Of a stretch of DNA of 64,000 nt, positions 42,207 to 53,908 are shown piece after piece. The notes beneath the pieces were generated by a model. The model worked only from the letters and a program-made list of their open reading frames with translations. It was not told where the DNA came from and made no database searches. This DNA comes from Chaenocephalus aceratus (lineage: Eukaryota; Chordata; Actinopteri; Perciformes; Channichthyidae), in contig CM043808.1 in assembly GCA_023974075.1 (NCBI GenBank), forward strand, positions 17,901,572 to 17,965,571. The letters are read 5' to 3'. A program made the translations under genes and the position numbers. The first letter of the stretch is position 1. Every line of letters starts with the position of its first letter.

Positions 42207-43644
42207 CTAAACGTAATTGAGAATGCAGTTTAGTTCTGTGGGAACGTAATTTTTAGGAGACAGGGTTGCATCGAGATGGGTAAAGTTTAACCACACCTTG
42301 GAGCGCTTCTCGCCATCTCCTCCGTGTGTGTGTTGCTGCATGTAGCAGCTGGAATTGGAAAGATTGAAAATACTAAAAAATAATCATAGGCGCATTTTGC
42401 AGTCTAGAAACGGAGTTGGCGACACTAAGACTGCAATATAATGTTTGTGTAGCATAATATATATGACATATTTGTTTAGATGTCTCCAGTAGCCTACCGA
42501 TAAAAAGACCGATAACGTCGGAGCTTAACGGTACCATGGTCTTTGATAATTCAGCCCCGGGGCCCATTTAATACCGGGGCTCGGTACCCATTCCTACTGC
42601 CATATGTTCATCAGTAAAAATGCACTTAACACATCTGTGATTCTCTCTACATCTACAAAATGCTGGACACTTACTTTTTTAGACTTTTTTTCTCTTTACA
42701 CAAAGTGTAGTTGCAGTTAGCACCTACAGGCTGTTATCTGGGATTTGATGTGTCTCTGACCAACACTAACCAGCTGTTACCAAATAACTACAGTTCAATA
42801 ATTTGACTCTTAAGGCCTTTTGTATAGAGGAGCCTATGTGTTTTTCCTAACCAGCAGCAATCTTATAAAAAGAGGAGGCTGTTTTGTTCACCCTTGTGGT
42901 TCCTCTTTTCCTCCTTTAAACCTATTTTTGTAAAATGTCACTGCAGATGGAAGCACTACTTCTCCCTAATTTCCCATTTGCTGAAGTGCACTGTTAGATG
43001 CTGTCATCCAACACCTGTTCTGCCGTGAAACACATTTTAGATTCCACTTTCTTCTTTTTGTCTCGTTTGTTTTTGAAAAGCAAATTTACATGAAAGGAGA
43101 TCATGCAGTCACACCAGGATGTATTAAGGGACTAGATGATGCATAGTAACGCTTTTAGAGTGGAAACCTCATAATAAGGTTCTCAGAGGTTGTACTCAGG
43201 CATTCAGCGGTATATCTTTATGCTAAATTGCAGATCTCTTCTGTTTTACTGCTGCACAGTCACAGCCACAAGAACAGCCTTTAAGCAATGCGTGTACTTG
43301 TTATAATAGCCACACCATTGCCAGCTCTCTGGTTTCACTGTCATAGTGAAGATAATGGTCCTGCGAGTAGCTGTTTATAAAAATTAGACTTTTATGGTAC
43401 CCTATGCCTGTTCACTTGCATCACCAGCAAAGAAAATTAATGGGCTGAAGAGACTGTTGGAACCGGAGACTTAAAAGAAGAAAGAGGAACAGTTGTGTAG
43501 AGTTATGGGAGGAAAGATAAGCATTTTCTCAGGCATCGAAAAGCGGAACCGAAATTCACATTTCTAAATGATGCCGTTGGAATCGAAATGTTGGAACCGG
43601 TTCCGAAACGGAATCGGTTCTCGGTACCCAACCCTAGGTAGAAA

Positions 43645-44385
43645 TATCTGAAGAAATGCATCAAGTTCATCATATCTTTGAAGCGTCATAGTAAGATAGG
43701 GTCATTTCCTCAACACATAAAATAGCATTTAGTCTTTCCATTTATCAAAACTATTCAAGTGAAGTGGGGCCATTCACATCATCAATTCAAAACACCTTTG
43801 TTTATACCTGCTGTTTTTGTATTTTAATTATTTGAGTATTATATGGACTGCCTTTTAAAAGGAATCAATTAAAATGTTGTAATAATTAAAAGAAAGAATA
43901 ATCACCACATTTCGAAAATGATGGAAAACTCTCATCTGAAAAGTAGTTTGACACATGTACCAGAGGTCAATATTGGCTCTGAGAGGTCATTAAGAAAGTA
44001 TACAAAAATCATCATGTCAAATAGGCCTTAATGCACCATAAATGTGTACTGAAGAACAGTATAACACTGGTAAAAGTCGAATTTCAGGCTTCTGAAAATG
44101 GTAATCTGAGCAGGCCTCATCCTTACAGCCTCCATTAGATCTTGAGGGAAAAAGAGAGACTAGCACAGAAACACTAATTGTTATTTTGCCTAAATTGTGC
44201 ACTACACACTTTATTTAAACCTAAGACATATAGCACTTTTCCACTCTCGTGACCCCTCAAATGACTTTGACATAAGTCAAGCTGAACAGCAGGATACACA
44301 CATTCATTTAGTGCATGCACCTGCTAAGGAGAGAAGAAGATTCACACTCACACTGATCGCGAGGAGCAATTAGGGTTCATTATCT
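43645..44385. other. Spacer without recognised feature
   Basis: AT-rich sequence right of the composite insertion. I see no exon, repeat family or motif. Confidence 0.5.
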
Positions 44386-44389
44386 TTGT

Positions 44390-44640
44390 CTCTTAGAGTT
44401 CAGGAGAGCCCAGCAATGATGGAAATGAAGACTGTCCACACAAACTACGGTTTTGATCACACATGGAATGATTTCCATTATTATTCTTATCACTCAGTGT
44501 GTGCATCTCGCATAGCTTGTGTTTGGCAACTGAGATATGACATCTTATTGAACCAGGTCACTGTTCAGCTGTTACTCTGTTAACGTGCCTTTGGCCACAA
44601 GACACAGATGTACACTTTCTGTGAATGAAAGTCCTTGTTG
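44390..44640 (+). pseudogene. Decayed C-type lectin fragment
   Basis: The frame at 44386-44583 ends with TWND and then SVCASRIACVW, matching the KWND and SVCASRTTCLS of the better copy at 46887. The nucleotide match extends past the stop into a shared 3' flank containing 'cacagatgtacact' and 'gaaagtcctt'. The calcium-site QPN motif seen in the other copy is lost here. It is a second, more diverged copy of the same last exon and 3' UTR. Confidence 0.7.
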
Positions 44641-46886
44641 TTTTTGTGATATATGCAACATAATGGTTCACTTTATTAACAAGGAAACAATGCATTATTC
44701 ATACACTTTGACGGTACATCTCCCCTTTGAAGCCAGTCTCCTTAACTGTTGCTGAACAGCAGACAGTGCAGCCTCTAAGTTATAGAAAAGTGCTGAATGT
44801 TTCAAATGTAGCTTAGTAGTCATTTAGCATCTGGGTACAAGGCTTTGCTGGTGTGACATTAAAAAAGTCAAAAGAGTCAGCCTGGATTGCAGAGTTTTTT
44901 TACACGAGGCACATCATTTCTCTTTATTCGGAGAAACATAATCTCAGTTTAAAGATTATTTTTGTTAAACCTATTCAGCAAGATCTCCTAAATCAGAGCT
45001 GTGGTCTGTTCCTATTCAGTGTCATAGAAAGGCCTTGTGGCAGTCATTTGACTATTACCCTGTACATTATGCCCACACATCAAAATGCATCTCTGCTCAC
45101 TGTTATCAGAGCATTCGTATTGTACCATCTTCCTGATTTTATTGTATATAGTTTATATTTGTGTTAAAGTGCCATGTTTAGAGCTTTAGTAAAGTGCATT
45201 TTCAGAAGGAAATACTTGTGTGGTTTGGAGCTACATGCTGTAATGTAAAAGTACCTGTTGTGCCTTGTGGCCACTGGAGGGCAGCAGAGGAGCAAGTCAG
45301 TGCGACGATCAGTTGTGAATGAAAAGAAACATGAGACACAAAGCAACAAGTCTCCCCTGAAATGAATACATTGTGTTTTATACTATATATCCACACAAGC
45401 TTATGGTCTTTTTTGCCTAATGTTCATCTTCATTTTGCACAAGCTGGGAATTATTTGTGGTAATGTGGTGTCTCAATTCAATGTTTACAAAGCTTTAGTG
45501 TGTAGGGCAGCTTGGTCTTCACGTGCTCGAAAGCGTTTTAAAAACAGACCATTATCCCTCCTGACCAACATCTTCTGGAGATTGTAAAGAACATTTGTTT
45601 TGGTCTGGCAATGTTTAGCACTGCCAATATTTGATGTAATATCATTTACTCCTTGTCAACAATGTAGAGAAGGTTTAGTGCAACATCTCCAAGTGAGCAG
45701 GTAGCCTGTTTCTGCTTATGTTAAGGTGTGGTTGTGTTTAGTGTTGCCAAGTTCAGATGACCAATCATATATTAGGCCAACAGTGAAAACACCCTCTCTG
45801 ATGCATATGTGGTAACTGTGGCTGGGCTCCCCTTTAAATAGCTGACAACACCAACTCCTGTTGAGGGGATGGAGGAACTTGTGGACCCTCAATCTAAATC
45901 CAAAGTTGTTTTGCAGATGTTGGGGCTTCCCTTCACAAGGACAATAACAGAGGCATTCATGAGCAAATGGAAAGCAGCTTTATTTCACAAATATACATGT
46001 TAAAATGTCAATGCTCAGCAGCTGTCAACGGGTAAAAAGGGTGAACATACTTTACACTATTACATGGTGGGTTTCCCCTCCTCAGATGGGCAGGTCTGGT
46101 CCACTAGGTCACAATGCCTGTAACTGTGAGGGACACAAACAGAACTACTCAAAGCACAACTTCTACAAAATGTGTCACACCGTGCAGTCCCTACACTGAA
46201 AGCAGACAAGGTTCCCCCCCAGAGGGAGAGGAGAGGAACCTGTAACACAAACACTTAGTCAATTATATTGCGAAAACAATTGACAGAAAATAAAACTAAA
46301 AAAGCAATAGAGGACAGTAGTCTTTTTATAAAACAAACGCAACATAATAGTTGCCAGCTTAAACACCAATTCAAAATAACATTTAAAGGTTAAAAACCAG
46401 GCTTTCTTTGACAGAGTAATAGATCTTCCTGGCTCAGTCCAGGAGGGGAAACGCTCATACTCAGCTCAATGGATTAAACACAAAAACAGTTATACATAAT
46501 AATAAAAGCTAGAAGAAAAAGTGAACAAATGTCCATTGCCAGTTTCCCGGATTGCTCGGCTGGTTATGAGCACTTCTACACTCTGCAAAACACGTACAAC
46601 TTTAAGTAAAACACCATATTAAAAACACATTGCTTGTAACAGACCTGGTCTCGTGCTTTGAATGTCTGAAGAGTTTCCCTCCATGATTGGAAAATGTATC
46701 TTGCCCTCGCCCTGATCAAATCCAAACTGAACTGAGACACTTCCATAGGTTCATTGAAAAGACCATAAAACCACCTTAAACCCGCGAGCCCTACCTTGAG
46801 GGAGATAACGGTGCGCGTGCAGCCAAGAGGAGAACGTTTTTCTGAATAATGCCGGCAAAACTTTTATAACTTACATTTGACCGGGC
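44641..46886. other. Stretch between the two lectin fragments
   Basis: No further C-type lectin exon, signal peptide or splice-supported exon is recognised. Short open frames (for example around 44853-45167) have no family resemblance. A TTTAAATAG TATA-like word at about 45833 could mark an old promoter, but nothing follows from it. Confidence 0.45.
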
Positions 46887-47165
46887 AAAGTGGAAGAGGA
46901 TTTTGTCAAATTCCTGATCAAAAGCTCTGACCCTGCTGAGGGATTGACATGGATCGGACTCTATGACTTCGCCAAAGAAGGAAGATGGATGTGGTCTGAT
47001 GGGTGTGCAGCCAAGTATTTATTTTGGTATAGAGGACAACCAAACAACAGCGGACGAGGTGAAAACTGTGTACTCAACAACTGGAAGGGGAAGTGGAATG
47101 ATGGGCCTTGTTCAGATACTTTTCCCTCAGTCTGTGCATCTCGCACAACTTGTCTAAGCAGCTGA
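46887..47165 (+). pseudogene. C-type lectin-like domain, C-terminal fragment
   Basis: The frame encodes the second half of a C-type lectin domain: LTWIGLYDF, KEGRWMWSDG, FWYRGQPNNS, GENCVLNN, KWNDGPC and FPSVCASR, then TGA. WIGL and the two C-terminal cysteines are structural hallmarks. QPN plus WND are calcium/sugar-ligand positions, with QPN usually linked to galactose-type binding. The text resembles fish nattectin- or lactose-binding-lectin-type proteins. AATAAA follows at 47203-47208. No ATG, signal peptide or N-terminal half was found, so it is either the last exon of a broken gene or a partial copy. An upstream acceptor AG at 46889-46890 is possible. Confidence 0.7.
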
Positions 47166-47989
47166 GATGTTACGTGTTCACCTGTTTTGCTAACATGAAA
47201 ACAATAAAGACACAGATGTACACTTGTATATGTGTGTGAACAGAAGTCCTTTTGTCTAACCTTTATTTTCATGAATGTTACATATTCACACTGGTCGCTC
47301 CAGGGGTTACTCAAAGGAATTATTTCTACACCTTTTTAAAAATATCATAAATACATTTAGTAAATAATGATGCATTATTATTACATTTTGATCAACAGAT
47401 TGTTGCCATTGCTTATTATTCCTGGTATTCTACTTATTTGTTTGAACCACACACAGTTGTATATCATTCAATGATCACATGGATGTGCTCAGGTATTTAG
47501 GGCACCTGGTGTGTGGATGACCAACGGGCTGAACTTGCTCTTTTCTGTTGAGCGTATAGTCCTGCTTTGGTTATCGTTTGTGTTATTTTGTTCAATTAAC
47601 TTTTGCACAGATTTTATTTAGGAATGCTTCAAAGTGATGAGCCTAGTCTTGGTGACATGATTTTTTGGGAAAAGTACCATCACTAATTTTCTGGTTATGG
47701 GAACAACAGGTGTTTAATGGACAGGGACACTACTTATCATGTTTCTCTTTCACATGGACGTAAACGTACAAACCTAAAATGTACTCGACAGTACCTATTT
47801 GCTGATAAACAAGATGTGAGGAAGCGCACACACTCCCTCACTAACATGTTGGTCTTAACTATTTGTTTGTTAAGAAAGGTAGTACATGTTTTTTCTGAGT
47901 TGCCTTTATTTCAGTTAAAGTTATGAAAACAGTTTACATAGACAAACTAATAAAATGCGTCTAAATTCGTTTGTCAGTCTCTAAAACAC

Positions 47990-48554
47990 ACAAGCACCAA
48001 GTAATCACCATTGCCTTTGTTCAGACCTGGAGGCCATCTTGTCCCAGTGCTCAAAGGTGGAGCACGCCTCCAAAGTACTCCTTATATGTGCTGTGTGATT
48101 AGGCGGAGTCTTGGACGCGATTGGTCAGGAAATGTGTGATTTTATGAGTGTCAATTAGGTTAAAAACTATCCGTTTTAAGCAGACCTTGTTGTTCTTGAA
48201 GATATAATATTTATGGCGATGCAATAATGAATTTACTTAAGCCTTTAGGGTTTTATTAAAGGTAGACAACAGTGTTTAATTTTGTATTTAAGCCTTCACT
48301 CTGCTTTTAGAACCATGACCTGATTGGCCGGGTTGGAGTGGGAAGGCGGGCCGTCTCCTATAAATGTGGTTGGGAAGAGAGGGGAAGGGGCATTCGTTTT
48401 TGTGTTTGTTCCTTGCTGGTGAATGCAGCACCAGGCATGCAGTTTGTGTTTCTGTGGAATAATGTGGAAGGCTAAGAATAAAACGCCTGTTTATTTTTGC
48501 AAGAAAACCCTCTCTCCACGTATCGTTCTTTCACCTGCACCTCACATCGTAACA
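47990..48554 (+). repeat. Probable 5' LTR of a Ty3/gypsy element
   Basis: The right limit is set by the primer-binding site that follows directly after a terminal ACA. Inside are a TATAAA box near 48359 and AATAAA near 48477, the order expected for U3-R-U5. The left limit is unknown because the 3' LTR is missing and there is nothing to compare with. Confidence 0.55.
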
Positions 48555-48556
48555 AT

Positions 48557-48573
48557 TGGTGGCAGTGGTGGGA
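48557..48573 (+). other. Retrotransposon primer-binding site
   Basis: TGGTGGCAGTGGTGGGA begins with TGG, the complement of a tRNA 3' CCA end. It sits two bases after the LTR end, as in Ty3/gypsy elements. The tRNA is not identified. Confidence 0.7.
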
Positions 48574-48668
48574 TATTTAAATGCCTGTGAGGAGTCTTCG
48601 AGGACAGAGTGACTAATGACACTAATGAGAGGTGACGTGGAAGAGGTCGTCAGGCAAGGGCCACAGCC

Positions 48669-49850
48669 TTGCCAGACATGGAGGAAGAAAAAAGACGAGG
48701 GACAATGGAAGAAGAATCTCCACTTGAGGGAGCCGTGGCAGCTGAAAGTGAAGAAGATGAAGAAGAGCTGGTGGTTTGCCCCAAAGTGTTTACAGCCCAT
48801 ACTGGGGGTGAGGAACTCGCTACAGTAAGCTTCATGGAAGAAATTAGAGAGTTTGTGCACAGGTCTAAGCAGACTGAGGCAATACTTTTTGAACAGATGA
48901 AACAATTAAGAAGTGACATGGTTTCAAAGTCAAGGCAGGACTCAGAAGTATACTATGACCCTGTTCAACAGCATCCCTATGCAATGCGTGCTGATAATCC
49001 AAGGCCAAGCTGAAACCTCGACACACCTGCTAAAAGGTGAGCCACATGGAAAATTCAAGCCACTTCAAACTAGCAGGCCTGCCTCCTTATCCGATTGGCC
49101 TGTCCAACCTCTGCAGAATATTGATCCACCAATCCGGACAGCAAGGCCCTATGTAAGTGAGCCAAGGATACCTGACTTCAAAGAAGGTGAAGACCCAGAA
49201 AGTTTTTTTGTTCGGTTTGAACGGATGGCCAGAACATGGGGGTGGCAGCCATTTGAATGGGCCGCCAGAGTAGTAACCTTGTTGACAGGAAGAGCTCTTG
49301 AGGCCTATGCTGGAATGGATGAGGAACAGTCAGAGTCATATGAAGCAGTTAAAGCAGCAGTGTTAATGAAGTTTAATGTGACTGAAGAGACTTACAGACA
49401 GCGGTTCCGGAGCACCATTTTGCCAGTGGGAGAGACTGTGAGAAACCTACAACCGTATTAAGGGGCTTTACAAAAGATGGATGAGACCGAACAGCCGTAC
49501 TAAGGAGGAGATTGGAGAGACTATCGTTTTGGAGCAGTACCTCCGTGTGCTTCAACCAGACGTCCGCACCTGGGTCAAGGAGCACAATCCCCAGACTGGG
49601 GAAGAAGCGGCAGATCTGGCAGAACGGTATGCAGCGGCCCACAGGGAACCTTCAAATAAAAGAGTGACTGTTGGGAAGCCAAGGTATGGGGAGAGCAAAC
49701 CTCACACTTGGCCAACTGTTGAGAGCGTGGACACTGGGGTTGGTAAGAAACCTGCATATCCAAACTTAAAAACGAACTTTATATGTTACTACTGTCAGCA
49801 ACCTGGTCACAAGGCTTCATTGTGTCCATTAAGAAAGTCTAAGTCAGTTG
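48669..49850 (+). pseudogene. Retrotransposon gag, frameshifted
   Basis: Three overlapping frames (48669-49013, 48913-49461 and 49445 onward) together give a gag-type protein. It has an acidic N-terminus, a capsid-like segment (EDPESFFVRFERMA, AYAGMDEEQ), and a single zinc knuckle C-x2-C-x4-H-x4-C at 49784-49825 (CYYCQQPGHKASLC). Breaks near 49005 and 49445 separate the frames. It packages the element's RNA in living relatives, but this copy is broken. Confidence 0.8.
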
Positions 49851-50455
49851 AGATGTGTTCAGTACCTCGTGCAGAAAGTGTGGACCATGCTAATGTTACT
49901 GATAGTGGAATTGTTCCACATAGACATGTAGTAGATGTCACTGTAAATGGTCAAGCAGTGAAAGCCCTAGCTGACACTGGTAGTTCACAAACCTTGGTGA
50001 AGTCCAGCTTACTTAGCAATGCAATAGCTGATTTTGATGGCAGGGTAAATATCACATGTGTTCATGGTTGTAAAAAATATTACCCAACTGCAGATGTTAT
50101 CATTGAGGTTGAAGGGCAATCCTTTATGCCAACTGTTGGTGTGCTAGAGCACCTAGCTTATGACGTGATCCTTGGAGATGATTTGCCAATCTTAGACCAC
50201 TTGGTACAGCAAAACTCACTAGCGTACTCCTATGTAGCTACGCGCTCTATGACTAAGGGGTTAGAACCTTTACCAGATGCAGATGGTAGTTTGTGTGAAG
50301 GGGGTGATAAGCTTAAGAAAACAAGGCGACAGCGCCGTCAAGAGAAAAACAGAAATCACGATAAGGCTAAATGCCCTGAGCTTACACTCCCTGTAACTCC
50401 CCTCATAGAGCCTCAATGGCAAATCCCAGATAACTTCCGAGAGTCAGGAGAATGA
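49851..50455 (+). pseudogene. Retrotransposon aspartic protease
   Basis: It continues the zinc-knuckle frame. The active site is ALADTGSSQTLV (DTGS at 49973-49984), followed by the flap-like text and the AYDVILGDD segment typical of retroviral-type proteases. A basic linker (KKTRRQRRQEKNR) precedes a stop at 50453-50455. The frame of the next domain is shifted. Confidence 0.8.
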
Positions 50456-51660
50456 CCCATCTCTAAAACCTCTATTTTCAAAAGCATGCAAAGTAGATGG
50501 GGAGGAAGATGCAAACGCAGGGGGGCTGAAAAATCGAATTGGGGATCCCTTCATCATAAAAGACAACCTTTTGTATTTGGCAGACATAGAGAAACCTAGG
50601 CTAGTCATTCCTAAACAGTGGGTCATACTGTGCCATGGGCTGGGCATCTGGGGCAGGCAAAAACGTATGACCGCATTGCTCAGCGTTTCTATTGGCCAGG
50701 ATTATACAGAGAGGAAATTGATTACTGTAAAACGTGCCACGAGTGTCAGGTAGTGGCTCCTACCAAACTTTCAAACAGAGCCCCTCTACAACCATTACCA
50801 ATAATGAGTGTACCTTATGAAAGAATAGCCATGGATATAATTGGTCCTCTGCCAAAAAGTAGCAAGGGTCACAGGTTTGCCCTGGTTATTTGTGACTACG
50901 CCACCAGATATCCAGATGTCTATCCATTGCGTTCCATTCAGGTCAAACATATAGTGCAGTGTTTAGTAGAGCTATTCTCTAGAGTGGGCATCCCTAAAGA
51001 GATCTTAACAGATCAAGGTACCAACTTTATGTCCCATCTGATGAAGTCACTGTACTCGCAACTTGGGGTTAAAGGGATCAGAACAACTCCATACCACCCT
51101 GAAACTGATGGTCTGGTAGAACGTTTTAATGGTACACTGAAACAAATGTTGAGAAAATGTATTGATGATACTGGCAAAGATTGGGATAAATGGTTGCCGT
51201 TCCTTTTTGTTTGCATACAGAGAAGTGCCACAGGCTTCAACTGGTTTCTCCCCTTTTGAGTTGTTATATGGCAGACAGGTCAGAGGTCCTTTGGACGTGC
51301 TGAAGGAGAACTGGGTGGCTGGTGAGGCAGTGGCAACCACAACCAACAGCATGATCTCTTACATTCTGCAGATGAGAGACAAACTGGACAGTTACAGAGA
51401 AACGGTCAAAGAACACATGCATGAAGCTCAACATAAGCAGAAGGTGTGGTACGACAAACGTGCTCGAGAAGGAGAGCTGAAAGCTGGCCAGAAAGTCTTG
51501 ATACTGCTCCCTACAGGGCCAAGTAAGTTACTAGCCAAGTGGCAAGGCCCTTATACAGTAACCCGAAAGGCAGGCCCTGTGACCTATGAAATTCTCTGTC
51601 CTGATAAAAGAAAGTGCAAACAGTTGTTGCATGTAAACCTTTTAAAAGAATATCATGACC
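50451..51660 (+). pseudogene. Retrotransposon integrase, upstream of RT
   Basis: The order here is zinc-binding domain (GHLGQAKTYDRIA, CKTCHEC), then the catalytic core with its three acidic positions (AMDIIGPLP, LTDQGTNF and the E in DGLVERFNG), then a GPY/F module (KWQGPYTVTRKAG). Frame changes occur near 50615 and 51205. The integrase lies before the reverse transcriptase, the reverse of normal Ty3/gypsy order and characteristic of the Gmr1-like group. Confidence 0.85.
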
Positions 51661-52441
51661 AGAAGGCAGGTAGAGAACATGTTCTGATGATCCAAGATGT
51701 CCAGCTGGAAGAAGAGGATGCGTTGGAAACAGAGGAGGCTGACATGGTGCCGCACAGAGAGAAGTGTAAACCCCAGGCCCCTCCGGAGCATCTGAGTTTG
51801 GATCAGGGGCATCAACTGGGTGAGCTTAAACAATCTTTCCCAGCATTGTTCTCAGAAAAACCTGGACGCACTGATGTGATAAAGCATAACATTATATTGA
51901 AGGACACTAAACCTGTTCGCCTGAGGCCTTACAGGATTCCTGAAAGAATGATGGAACCACTGAGGAAGGAGGTGGAGTTGATGTTGGACATGGGAGTCAT
52001 TGAACCATCTAGAAGTGAGTGGTCAAATCCTCTAGTGCTTGTTCCTAAGAAAAACACCACTGAACCTCGATTCTGCTCGGACATGAGGAAGCTGAACAGC
52101 ATTTCCTGTTTGATTCATACCCAATGCCGCGTATTGACGAGCTACTGGAGAAGTTGGGGAAAGCTAAGTACATCACAGCTTTAGACCTCTGTAAAGGTTA
52201 CTGGCAGGTGCCTCTTGAGCCAGCCTGCAAAGAGTATACAGCTTTTCAGATTCCAGGAATGGGTTTGTTTCATTACACTGTACTACCCTTTGGTCTTCAT
52301 GGAGCGCCTGCAACCTTTCAAAGATTAATGGACATTGTTCTTAATGATTGTACCAGGTTTGCAGCAGCCTACCTAGATGATGTGGTAATCTACAGTGAAT
52401 CCTGGGCAGAACATCTGCAGCATCTTAAAGCTGTGTCTTAA
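51661..52441 (+). pseudogene. Retrotransposon reverse transcriptase, truncated
   Basis: The segment runs from a variable linker into RT: KPVRLRPYRIPERM, GVIEPSRSEWSNPLVLV, FCSDMRKLN, TALDLCKGYWQVPL, LPFGLHGAPATFQRLMD and the catalytic AYLDDVVIYS (YLDD at 52370-52381). A frameshift lies near 52105. Homology stops at HLQHLKAV, so the rest of RT, RNase H and the 3' LTR are missing. The element is 3'-truncated by deletion. Confidence 0.87.
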
Positions 52442-52928
52442 AACCAAACTAGTTTTTTATTGACCAAATAAACAGCAATGTTCAGATCAATTACTTATTT
52501 ATGTTTTAAATAAAGGTGAATGTATTATTGTATTATCACTCAAAACCATAAAACATTACATAGTCTGTTAATGTTGGCTGTCTTTTCAATATGGTCCCGT
52601 CGTCCTCTACAGTGGACATTTAAAAATAAAATAAAATAAAGGTCTAAATTACAAGATGTTTTTTTTAACCCTTAATAGGTAGGAAATCACACCCAAAAAA
52701 AGGTATACCAGCAGCACAGCTAAATTGGTTCTGTCCATCATTCAGGAGCAAGGGGCTGCACATTACAATAGACGGGAGGAGTTTACAAAACCCGGCGACA
52801 CCATTGGCCTGGCCCCACGGGTGTGCTGATGGGCTCCATCAGCACACCCGCGACGAAGGAAGGGGGCGAAACAAAACAAGTCGTTGAGGACAGGCACCTG
52901 CAAGGGTTTCGGTTTGTCCCTGTGAAGA
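52442..52928. other. Spacer before gnpat
   Basis: Starts at the truncation point of the retrotransposon. The right part (52780-52930) is GC-richer and contains an inverted 'gggtgtgctgatgg'/'ccatcagcacaccc' pair. It could be the gnpat promoter. Confidence 0.4.
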
Positions 52929-52940
52929 ATGAGTAACACG
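52929..52940 (+). CDS. Candidate gnpat first coding exon
   Basis: ATGAGTAACACG is followed at once by a strong donor (GTAAGAC). The phase fits the first certain gnpat exon, giving MSNT before YRESCGAG. The human first exon is longer (about 26 codons). This is a guess based on phase and position only. Confidence 0.3.
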
Positions 52941-53908
52941 GTAAGACAGCCGTCAGCACCTGCCGAAATGTTGTTAAATGTTTTTGTACACTCTTCCGCA
53001 TCCTTTGAGACCGCTCACACAAATCGCGTGTGCGCTTAGAAAGTTAACATTAGAAAGTGTATCCAAATGCTAGCTACACGAATGAAGGAAACAAATACAA
53101 ATGTTTGCTGAAAGTACTTTAAGCTGAGGCCATTATGTAGCTGTGAATAGACTTGTAAAATGAAGCTGAGGCTATAAACTGCTGAAACTTTGACCTACTT
53201 AAAAACAGTGTCTGTCATGTTGCTTAATAGGTCGCTACCAACTGATATTAACGACTCGGGTCCTGTTCATAGTTCATAGTTCATAGATAAGGAGTTTGAG
53301 TGTGTCTACATAACTAGGAAAAGCCTGGACTCCTATTTGTTGAAAATACATGTTTTAAACGCATAGAAAACTTTTTTTTATATAAATAATGTCAGTAGAC
53401 TCTAAATATGGGGTTTCAAAAGAAAAAACACAATAGTTACAATAACATCAACCCCCCTCTTTGTTTTACATATGTAGGGTATTTTTTACAGCTCTAAAAG
53501 AGATGTTTCCTACTGTTATTCCCCCTAGACTACAATGAAGTGTCTCTGTGTGTCCTAAAATACAATCATGTGTGTTATTTTTAGTTGGCCCTGCTTTTCC
53601 TGTTGTTTTAACAACCTGTAAAACTTTCCTTTGTATAATTTGTGTTAATTCAGAGGTTGAACAATTAGTATGTGTTTTTGGCAGATAACTTAAGACTTGA
53701 CTATTTAATATAATAAAAATCTTGCAAGGCAACACTTAATACCCGGATCCACTTTGTTTATACCAGCACATCCACATATGTTTATGTTTTCACTACTCAG
53801 TCACACGCTACAGATCATCCATGTGGCTACTCTTTCTATCCTATTAAAGGTGTCAAATATTTAAATAACTGTAATGCCTTCAATATGAGTTTGCCTTTCC
53901 TCCTCCAG

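Larger units (their letters stand above)
35152..43636 (-). mobile_element. 8.5-kb composite hAT-like insertion
   Basis: The ends read TAGGGTTGGG (35152) and CCCAACCCTA (43627-43636). They are flanked by a perfect 8-bp duplication, GGTAGAAA, at 35144-35151 and 43637-43644. The left 760 bases and right 120 bases match, in reverse orientation, the two ends of the 1.37-kb copy at 56649-58013. The original insert was therefore about 1.3 kb and has since grown by nested insertions and duplications: a hAT remnant (35915-38230), a SINE, a duplicated 1.4-kb block, and smaller repeats. It has no intact transposase of its own. Confidence 0.8.

Noticed and set aside
44853..45167. 104-codon open frame
   Set aside because: There is no recognisable motif, start context or splice support. 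Chance open frames of this size are expected in AT-rich DNA.
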